Under the pieces are notes generated by a model. It saw nothing but the letters and a program-made list of their open reading frames with translations, ran no database searches and was not told the DNA's origin. From the NCBI RefSeq assembly GCF_008831285.2, contig NC_045142.1:5649501-5713500 (forward strand): a stretch of 64,000 nucleotides of DNA, given 5' to 3'. The stretch comes from Nymphaea colorata (Eukaryota; Streptophyta; Magnoliopsida; Nymphaeales; Nymphaeaceae). A program made the position numbers and the translations under genes. Below, piece by piece: positions 36,680-45,769 of this stretch. The first letter of the stretch is position 1. Every line of letters starts with the position of its first letter.

Positions 36680-39600
36680 AATTACCTGAACAAATTTCAT
36701 ACCCGTTCATCCTAAGGTGTCGAAATGCAAGGGCGGATGTGGTTACATCCGAGAATAAATCTTCATCATTTTCCAACCAACATCTGATCCTCATCAAAGA
36801 GAAGGAAATAAGTACTAAAGAATTATAACTGAAGATTACAGTCAGCACTGAGCCCACTACCTATAAGTATCATCCATTATAGTGTTAATCTCGTTTCTAA
36901 AATACCGATCAATTCCCAACTTCTCAATGTTGTCAACCAACAATAGACGGGCATATATATCAACAGGATAAATGGTTGGAACTGCAAAGAATTTGGATGA
37001 AGAAAGAAAATTACGCAGAAGAATTGTTAAAAAGCATGCAAAGTAATTTATTTAGGCATCCCATGTTAAATGATACCTGCATTCTGAAATCTACATAAAA
37101 GAGATGTTAAGTACTCAAAACATCTTGTGTCTTGAAGATTAATAAGAGCAGCTGCAGTGGCTGATGGCGAATTAAAAAGAGATCCGTTCTTCCTCTGATA
37201 TTTCATCACTTCTTCCCAGCCTAGCAACTGGCCTAATCCTTCTGCAAGATATGCCAAACAAGCCTTCTTCCCTTTCGAGGTATTATGACAGATTCTACAA
37301 CAACAAAAGGCCAGTGATATTATAAGTTGCAAATAAAAAGGATTTGAAATAGAGGAAAATCTGAAAAACCAAATCTAGTAAATGATATATAAAATATCAG
37401 TGATGAAAGCTGCAACTACTAGAGGTTGCCTTAGCTTCTCAATGCAGACTATGTTGAGCTTCTGTGGAAGATCAAGACCATCTAGTTTTCTCATTCTCTG
37501 TTTATTACAAAAGCAATCTGATTATATGTGATGTCCTGGTTTGGTCTACTGAAAATCCCTCTGGTGTTTTTTGCTCCATTTTCCTTTGGTGGAAGAGGAA
37601 GAAGTTTTGTTGAAAAGAATGGAGGAGGTGCTGGCTTCTTTGTTTCAATATTAGTGTTTGGAAAATCTGGTTAATTCCGTAATCAAGCTTTCCATATAGA
37701 GGAATGCAGAACCATTGCCCAAGAAAGGCATGTAGTTTGGGATGCATGTTCTGAGTCATTTTTAAAACAGAATTGGTCAAGCCAAATTCTTGAAGCATTA
37801 AGCCTGTGGTTAAAGTCAAAAACATTCTCCCAAATCTGGTTGTTAAAATCTATGGAAGGTTGGATGATTGAAGTTCCAACTTCTGTTTTGAAGGGAGAAA
37901 CATTTTGCAGTGCTGTCCTTTGGTGTAACAGACAAGTTGCTGTGAAATATGCAGGGTTGCTCAGGGCTGTTGAATTCTGGGCATGGCGCTGCTTTTAGAC
38001 CATGCCCAAGCTGCAGTTCCCACTCATGTGCAATCCATTTCTGTAAGATCTAATAACATGAGGTGGAAGAGGTGGTTGCAGGACAGTTAGTTAGGTGCCA
38101 ACATCTACATGGACAGATTTCATTGTTTGAAGGAAGGATATGAAATTATGGCTGTTTCAGATGATTTTCTGTCCACCGAGTTTATTATTCTGTTAATAGG
38201 TCTTCCAGAGTCTGCTTCTTAGGCCTGTTGGCCTGTGCTTTTGTGCTCGTGTTAGTAGCGAGTTTGCCTTCGTCTGATTCTTTCATTCTTTATTCTTTTA
38301 TTCTTTCTCATCTCAAATAAATTCAATGGGACGACACCAGCCTCCTTGCTGCGGCAGAAGAAAAAGAGAAAAAATTTCAGAAGTGCCCATAATGGGCACT
38401 GTGTGCTGCTCAAATATAAATACTACAAAGGAGTTCAACCTGTGACATATTAGTCTATGCAGTCAACCAGAATACAGGGCAAGCTCAGGGACAAATTATG
38501 ATAGATACATCCTTTTTAGTTTTGCAAGTTTGTTTGAAACAGAAACTAATTTGCAATGAAATAGTTGTGATTCCAAGAACACTTTTACTGTCTTGAAAAT
38601 CCTAAAATGTATCAGAAAATTTCAAATATTTGCATAAAGGTTATCTTCCTCTCAAATACCAATCTAAATATCCTCTATCTATAATCAGTAGTAAGCAATA
38701 TCTTATGTTCAGCAAAGCCTGCTGAAGCAGAGAAACCTGCCTTAATGTCTGTCTAGTAATAAGTGGTACCCAAAGGTTATCCTATTCATCCAACAGCATT
38801 CTATTAACAAATTGGAAATAAATTTGAAGATGAAGAAACAGAAGGATGGACAGAGATGTTAAAGGATTAGTGTCACCGCTTATCTCATCCAATTACACAT
38901 TCAAAACCCCCTCTAAGCAGTTAGACTTGGTCCTGTTGGCAGTATCAAACCTAAGTCGAAGACCGTCACTACCAGAATCTATTCTCGGACCTGATGCCCA
39001 TAGAACTCAATATTCTGATCCGTTTATTTGTACTAGAAACCATCAGCCATCACCTTTCAGGAAGTACACAAAATGGTTATCTAGATTCAACTTGTTTCAT
39101 AGAGATTTCCCCATCGTAATATATTGTGAAACTGCGACGACAAAATTGAGAACCTTAAAAAAAAAAAGGTCGGATACCCAGACAACTAAGATTAGAACTT
39201 GCACTGAGCTATGATTATAATACATATCAATTTTGATCTGTAAAGGAATTCAAGGAAAGAATTTCAGAGAAAGGAAACAGATGAAAATGTTCACCTCCTA
39301 AACTCTGAGTCTCTCTTATCAAGCATGCGGCGAACATGGCTTGCACTTAAAGGAAAATTCAAGTTCAGGTCTCTTGCATATTCAAGAAGTCCAGGAAAAA
39401 TAATGTCAAAACCAATTGGAGAATGCTGTTCCTCATATTTATCTGCATCCTCAAACTTGGACTCGATGAAGTATAGACCTGCAGACATTTTCATCATCAC
39501 CACCCGTGAAAAGGAGACAGAAAAAAGGAGACTTAAAAAGCATTACGTTGGTGTATGTGTGCGCGAGAGCAGAAAGAGGCGGTACCTTTTTCAATGTATT

Positions 39601-40285
39601 TATCCCCAACGTTCCACTTCTTGAGAGCAAGAACACAAGCCAAGGTGGAGGTCAGAGAGCTCCTGAGAAGACAGGGATGCTCGTCGTGGAGATCATCAAA
39701 GGAGCCATCTCGTCGCTGGTTCTCAAGTACCCAGTTAAGGCACTGAGGAAAAAGAGGAGAACCTGCAGAAGATGATGGGATCATGGCGACCCAAGCAGTG
39801 TCATACGCAGAAATAGACACTTCGAGATTACGAAACATCTCTTTCATTCCGTTCATCCTCAAATTCATATCTTCTTGGTGCCCCTGCAATTGGTCCTCAA
39901 CAAACGTCAACAATTCTATTCCACCATGCGACGACCAAAAACAAAAAAGAACATCAAGAAAGCGTGAAGAAACGAACTATAACAAAAAGCCGATAGTGCA
40001 TCCCAAAGAAAACAGAAGAAAGAAGATGGCTGATGATACCAGAGCAGGATTCTTGGCCTCTGGATGAAGAGGAACGGAAAAGCCTGCAAAATATGCAAAG
40101 AAAGAGATGAAGGCAAATCAAATAGCATAACACGACGGATGAACGTGGCATGTGACACTGATGGTGGTGGTGATACTGTTACCTAGTGATGATGCAGAGG
40201 GTCTGGCTGAGGTTGGTCTCCTGTGACGATTTCGGAGATGATGGCCCTTCGTGGGGTGGAGGTTTGGGTATCTAGCAAGGAACAT
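34210..40285 (-). CDS. KS: ent-Kaurene synthase (class I diterpene synthase), with one unexplained phase break
   Basis: Converts ent-copalyl diphosphate to ent-kaurene in plastids, the second cyclisation step towards gibberellins. Exons after the amino end: 39295-39478, 37077-37294, 36861-36981, 36686-36783, 36324-36581, 36091-36203, 35841-35939, 35544-35759, 35319-35460, 34997-35242, 34210-34515. Class I motifs are present: DDFFD (35594-35608) and the second metal site NDVQGFQRE across the last intron. The class II DxDD position reads DVTT ([18 protein letters not shown]), so copalyl diphosphate synthesis is not expected. [10 protein letters not shown] and QRRDGSF mark the amino-terminal helical domains. 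Amino end is ambiguous: ATG 40285 with exons 40183-40285, 40040-40083 and 39586-39976 gives a serine/arginine-rich plastid-type leader but needs a 63-nt intron; ATG 40151 with exons 40040-40151 and 39586-39915 also keeps phase. Length is about 813-845 aa. The junction 36686/36581 is one base out of phase, so the allele may be defective or misread. Confidence 0.9.
36623..36680 (-). repeat. (TG)n(AG)n microsatellite inside a kaurene synthase intron
   Basis: On the plus strand (CT)n at 36623-36654 runs into (CA)n at 36655-36680. It starts five bases inside an intron of about 104 bp, just after the donor. Reading through it without splicing meets a TGA, so retention would truncate the protein. 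Confidence 0.95.
37530..38390 (+). other. Possible retroelement relic in the largest kaurene synthase intron
   Basis: The intron between 39295 and 37294 is about 2 kb, far longer than the others in this gene. Its plus strand has a GC-balanced stretch with stop-interrupted, protein-like reading (for example [11 protein letters not shown] and [20 protein letters not shown]). It then passes into TTCTTTATTCTTTTATTC, AATAAATTC and GACGACACCAGCCTCC, a layout like the 3' tail of plant non-LTR elements. No reverse transcriptase motif could be identified, so this is tentative. Confidence 0.3.
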
Positions 40286-40348
40286 GGTTGAATTTCCACA
40301 GCCAACAGCCACACAAAGAGAGAGAGAGAGAGAGAGAGAGAGAAAGTG

Positions 40349-40358
40349 TATATATAGG
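40349..40358 (-). promoter_or_regulatory. Putative TATA box of kaurene synthase
   Basis: The minus strand reads CACCTATATATACAC about 65 bp upstream of the ATG at 40285. A pyrimidine (CT)n leader tract (plus-strand GA run at 40317-40343) follows at the expected distance for transcription start. The start site is inferred, not seen. Confidence 0.55.
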
Positions 40359-40370
40359 TGTGTTCTCTCC

Positions 40371-40665
40371 CCTTCGCATGCGGTTGTATCAATGGGATAC
40401 CTCAAACAGATGCTCTTTCCTCCATTTCCCATGCGTTACATTAGTGTGGGATACACTTTTTCTTCTTCCTCTCAAACAGATGCTCTTTCCTCCCTTTCCC
40501 ATGCGTTACATTAGTGTGGGATACACTTTTTCTTCTTCCTCTCAAGCAGATGCTCTGCTGCAGAATGGGTAGAAAGAGAGAAAAGCCAAACGTTTGTCTT
40601 GTCCCTTTGCGATGCATTATATTAGTGGGATACACTTGTTCTATCAAACAGATGCTCTGTTGCAG
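40371..40665. repeat. 70-bp tandem repeats in the kaurene synthase promoter
   Basis: Two nearly identical 70-bp units lie at 40401-40470 and 40471-40540. Each contains CAAACAGATGCTC, CCCATGCGTTACATTAG and GTGGGATACAC. A third copy begins at 40541 and is interrupted by about 45 bp before resuming near 40600. Partial diverged copies occur at 40371-40400 and from about 40640. The array lies immediately upstream of the TATA box. Confidence 0.9.
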
Positions 40666-40699
40666 AACGGAGGGACCCAGGCCTTATCGGGGGAGGGTG

Positions 40700-41290
40700 C
40701 AGTGTATAAGGAAAAGGGAGAGAAAAAGACAGGAGCCGAAAAAAATGGGAATCCATTAAAACGACGACAAGGCGCCGTGAAGTTACCAAAAAGGATTGTG
40801 GAGAATTAACAGCAAGGGTGGGAGCAAGGTGTAAGAGAAAGGAAGGTGACCTACAACTTGCATTTAGAGACCAATCCAGAGAACGAGGTGCAATGGTGGA
40901 GACCGCGAAATCATATGGCAGTGGTGTCGCCTAATCTTCCATCATTGTGTTCTTCCCATATTCGCAACAGCAGCGACATTGAAGGCGTCACCATTGAAGG
41001 AGATGGCCAGCCGCATGCCCTTCTCAAATAAGAGCTCGGATCTATCCATCGTGTGAACAGTGAAGTTCGCCCCAAACGCCAAGTACATGGTGATGGTGGA
41101 GAGAATGAAATCGCAAGAGAAGCAACCGAAAGCCTCTGGGATTTTGTGCATTCGAGAAGAGAAGGGAGAGAAGACCCGAACAGACATGGGAAACAGACAG
41201 GCAGGGGCACCAGTATATAATATCGAAATTTTAGAGGCACTGCAGAAAAAATTACTAAAAAATATTAATGAGGTGATTGGCGTGTAGGCA
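40700..41290. other. Upstream flank of kaurene synthase, no gene seen
   Basis: GC-balanced DNA with several overlapping short frames on both strands (40846-41287) but no recognisable domain. Around 41297-41370 a segment of about 35 bp containing TTGGCCAACTCGAACTTGAT is directly duplicated. Confidence 0.4.
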
Positions 41291-41369
41291 ATTAGCCTTC
41301 ACGGACATTCAGGGAGCGAGAAATTGGCCAACTCGAACTTGATTTAGGGAGCGAGAAGATTGGCCAACT

Positions 41370-41730
41370 CGAACTTGATTGGACTCACATATAGCTCAGT
41401 TCGAGATCAATTCGAGCTTCGTGAGGTGAATTAGAGCAAGACTCGCTTAACCAAGTTCGAGCTCCAGCTCGTCTCGTTTAAGCTGTGTCTCTTAATATAT
41501 ATTTTATGCTTAATTTTTTTACATTTTTATTTAAACCATTTTAATTTTTTAAGTACAAAAATAAGTATTAATGTTAATCAAGTTTAATTGAGTCGAGTTC
41601 ATCCAATTTAAACTCGACTAGTTTACAAACTCAGTTATCAGTTAAGTTCAAACTAAACTTGTTTCGAATTGAACTTAATTGAACGAGTTCAAGTCAAACC
41701 TGATTGGTTTAAGCATTCCTACCTGCCTTT
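41370..41730. mobile_element. Degenerate family B-like element
   Basis: Interior words such as TTCGAGCTCCAGCTCGTC and AACTCGACTAG match the composition of the family B copies at 20080-20446 and 60822-61191, with AT-rich filler in the middle. Clear termini and target duplication are lacking, so it is probably an old copy. Confidence 0.4.
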
Positions 41731-44700
41731 ATTACTGCAAAAGAATGGGATCCCACGGATAGCTGGATACATGGCTCGATAAAAGATACGTCTGCCGGTT
41801 ATTTGACCAAAAGCCGAACTTTCGAAAATGTATGAATATGAGATATAAAAATATTGTGTAGGATATTTATTTAAAAGTAAATCTGAATTTGAGTTCAAAT
41901 TTGTTGAAATATTTGTTTAAATATGTATCTGAATCCTAATCCAATTAGATATCATTTTTTAAATCCGATCCAATCCAATTTCTTAGTCAGACAGTAAGTT
42001 GGCCGGCCATCCACGGGTTTGTATACTTCCTTACTTGCGTGAAATCTTATTTAACCAAGAAAATTAATCAAGTGATTAAAGTTTTTCAAAAAACTAAGAA
42101 TAATTATTAAGTTTCCTTGGCAAGGAAGGGCAACAAAGATAGTTGATTGTCATTAAAATTTTTACACTTGAATCAATGGAATACATTGCCTCAAAAGAGC
42201 ATAGAGTGGCTGGTCGGGCTGTGGGGGAATGAAAAGACATATTTCTAATTCAATTTATGTTATTCGGCCTCTTTTGCAGGTGGTGAGTCCTAATCCTTAC
42301 GCTCCTCCGAATCAATGCAACACCTTCATGTTGTCCCAAGTGGTTGCTTATTTCATCATTTTTCAGAAAAAGAAAAACTATGTTACACCGATGCTGAAAA
42401 GAAGATTTTGATGTCCTAATATTTAAAAAAATGGAGATAACTGCTTAAGTTTACAAATACACGTTCAAGCAATTGAAAATGTTACACCATATTTAAAAGC
42501 AATATTTTACACTTAATAAGATGAAAGTTCCATTAAACCAATTATTTTTCATAATCTACATTTTTATCTGGTCTCGACTGGTCGGCCTTTTTCATTAATA
42601 GTGTGTGTGCGCGTATATGTAGAGAGAGAAAGAGCATGTGTGTGCAACTGTGTGTCTGTAAATATACATAAAAATATTGTTTGTTGATGTTTTAAAGGAA
42701 TTCTCTTTTTTTATTAAAAGAAAATTGCCTTTCAAGTATATTTTGACGTTTTTCATTGCGTTTGTTTGTAGATTATTTTATATTCAAATTATTTTCTAAA
42801 AGTATATCAAAATTTGAGCAGTTATTTTTACGTTTCTCCACTGATAACCATTGCTTTTTCTATATCAAACTTTTCTTGCCAACATTTCCCATAAACTCAA
42901 CCTCAATAATATATTTTAAACATATACTAGGTAACATAATAAATAATAATATTTAGATGAGCACAACAATCTCCATTGCCCAAAATATTTACATGAGCAC
43001 ATCATAAAGGAAAAATAAAATACAAACTTAACGAACAACAAATATGACCTGTTGCACATTTGTTAACAAAGAATCATGCAGCACGAGATAACTTAAGCTT
43101 ATAAATAATAAATCAGATTACACGCTTAATAAACAATAAATATAAATTATTTCACATTTATTAACAAACAAATCATGAGATGAATCAAGCCTCCACCCAA
43201 AAATTAGAGACCAACTTCTTGGCCACGACTGGAACATGGTTCACAAATTTGTAATTTTTTAAAAAGAAAATTTACTTTTGCTGACAGACTAGAATTTCTT
43301 TCCAATTGCATGAAATGGATCGATAAATAGCAGTCAGCAATCAGCAGTCACATATAATAAATGTGCCGAAAGTGGTTGGCTGTAGGTACTTTTGCAGGCT
43401 TGGAAGGAGCTGTAAGAACAGGCTGACGTCAAACAGAAGTGAGACCTTCATTTCCTACAGGGACAAAGATGATGCTGCTCCTGGCTGTCTGAGCAGTGAA
43501 GGACCGATCACGGTGGTTGTCTTTCCAGGTACATGATGAAACAATCATAGGCTTGTATCAGGTAGATCTCAGAAAACCAAGGCTAGGACCCTTGAACCAG
43601 AGTTTTGCTGCAGAAACTTGAAAGAATGATGTCAGCACTGACCTCTATATTGAATCTATTGCCAAATAATTGAGAATTGAAACAAACCAAATTAAGATGA
43701 TTAAGTTTTATATTTTCAAAGCAAAAGCCAGAAAAGTAGAAGAACATTTGAAAAATGTATTGCAAAAGCAGGCAAAGATGAATATTCTGGTGGAAAGGCT
43801 GGCATGGAGAATTACCACTCCAAAACAAGAGGAAATGTAAAAATTCCAGTATCTTCCATCAGATCGAATCATAGCATAAGACTGTTTTATGTGCAAAGCA
43901 TGGAACCATCTAAAGCTAGCACGTGCTTATCTCCAGTTTTAAGCAATTTCTGAGAGCTTGAGTATATGAAATGACGTATGGAGCTTGAGTATATGATACG
44001 CCTGAATTTAAGTCTTAACCAAGGAATCTACTGCAAAAGATTCTAATCTCCCATGAACAAACACACACACACACACACATATAAACTATGATAATGGTTT
44101 CACTAAATTTTCACTAATGGCTATATATCAGTTGCATCTTGCCTCTGCAATTAAGTCAAATTGATTATAGCAGATCAGCAGACTAGATGAATGCAGAAGA
44201 TGAAGATCTCCATAGAAACCAGAAGACAGGTTTATGCAACAGCCAACAAGTGAGTTCTTTATGTGTTGGTTTACACGAGAAAAGTTCAAGGACGAGGTTG
44301 AAGCAATCAAAAAAGTGCCTTACAGTGACATCAAAAAGTAATTTCACTGATTCACATGAAATAATCAAGAAACAGGAAAAGTATTTAAAGATTCATGAGT
44401 AGCCAATGACTACATGAGTAAAAGAGGTAACGAAGACACCAGTGCACCAGCTGAGCAGATAACTAGTATTTTAGTTGCAAAACGTGCAGTTTACTAGGTA
44501 AAATGCTGATCAGGCCGGACATGATAATATTTCATCGATATTGGAAGATAACAAAGGCCACATACCAGCCCCAGAGCTCCAAGCAGTAACCTATTAAATC
44601 ATCAAAAACGAATGCAGATAGAAAACTTGACAAAGTTGATGATAGGCCAAAAAAAAAAAATCAATATAAGCATGTGAAATGATGCTAAAAAGTTTTGAAG

Positions 44701-45769
44701 ATTGGGACAATCTTTACAGAACTTATGAAGGCTTATCCTCCAAAACTCGGAAAAGAACAGAAATCAATCCAAAGGTAACCATCAGCTTGATATATCTGCT
44801 CTCGAACAGATAAACTATGACTGGAAAAGACTCAGATACTGCCAACGGATGGAAGCCGCACAAAGGAACATAAACAACAAAGAAAGGGAGTTCCCATGAC
44901 GAAATCTTCAGGAAGAACAACAAGAAGAAACTAGGAAGGACCACTTTCAAAATGGTAAGATAGGATTTCATGGAATTTAATTGAAAGAACTTTAGTTACT
45001 CTATGCAACAAATGCAGGATAAGGAAATGCCTACCAAGTGGCGATCAAGAAAAGTGATGTAAAAAATGCAAACAGAAATTCTTTGAACAAATAAAATCTA
45101 TTCAAAAAACATGTCTAGAAGGACTATAAAAAATGCTTCTAGTTCTAGGTTTGTCTCAATAAAATTTTCCTTCAAATTTAGCTTCCAAGATTGCAGCTTA
45201 AATCCACTTCCTTCTTTGGCTCCATTATCCACAACCCCGTAACCTAATTTTCCAGGACACTGTAAATCTTGGTCTGCATATTTTATTTGATTTCCTTCCA
45301 ACAAAATTCATGCATGCATGTGGTGCTTTGACTGATGAACCATATTGAAGAACTCTAATACAGAAAAGTACCCATGACCATAAAATCCAAAGGCAACCTT
45401 TTTCTCTAACCCTTTTTCCAAGAAACCAGAGTTTTGAAGGCACTTGCCTAGCATTTAGTGAAACATCAGCTTCACAAAATTTATCGTCAGTTGTTTTTTT
45501 ACAAATTTCATACAAGTAGTTGCAAGCAGAAAAAAAATGAGTTTGCAGTACATGAAAATTCACATTCTCACCAATGTTAACATATTTCCAGTTCCAATTT
45601 TTTTCAAACATATAAAAAAGAAGCAGAAAAAAGAAGGTTCCATGAAGGACTGAACATATTATCATTCCATTTATCATTAAAATACCATCACAAGCTCACA
45701 TGATTTTCAGAAGAAAAGTGCTTTAATGGGGAAGTACCCAAAACAGGTCATCTTACCCAAATCTTGGAT
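41731..45769. other. Intergenic region 3' of the PPR gene, no gene seen
   Basis: 41830-42000 resembles family A interior sequence. An (AC)n run lies at about 44060-44080. From about 43380 to 45760 the base composition is closer to that of the introns and UTRs here than to the AT-rich repeats, so part may be transcribed 3' UTR of the PPR gene. The longest frame (45225-45677, minus, 150 codons) has no motif and is not called. Confidence 0.45.

Noticed and set aside
36323-36685. Splicing at GAGAG|TTCTAC (36622) to rescue the kaurene synthase frame
   Set aside because: It keeps phase but needs a 63-nt intron made almost wholly of purine microsatellite with no pyrimidine tract, and adds residues absent from the family.
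39325-39775. Overlapping plus-strand frames of 60-99 codons
   Set aside because: Antisense shadows of kaurene synthase exons at 39295-39478 and 39586-39976.
40371-40665. CRISPR-like array
   Set aside because: Units are contiguous 70-bp direct repeats with no unique spacers, and the DNA is from a plant.
45225-45677. 150-codon minus-strand frame 3' of the PPR gene
   Set aside because: No domain, odd composition, and no splice partners; more likely 3' UTR or intergenic.
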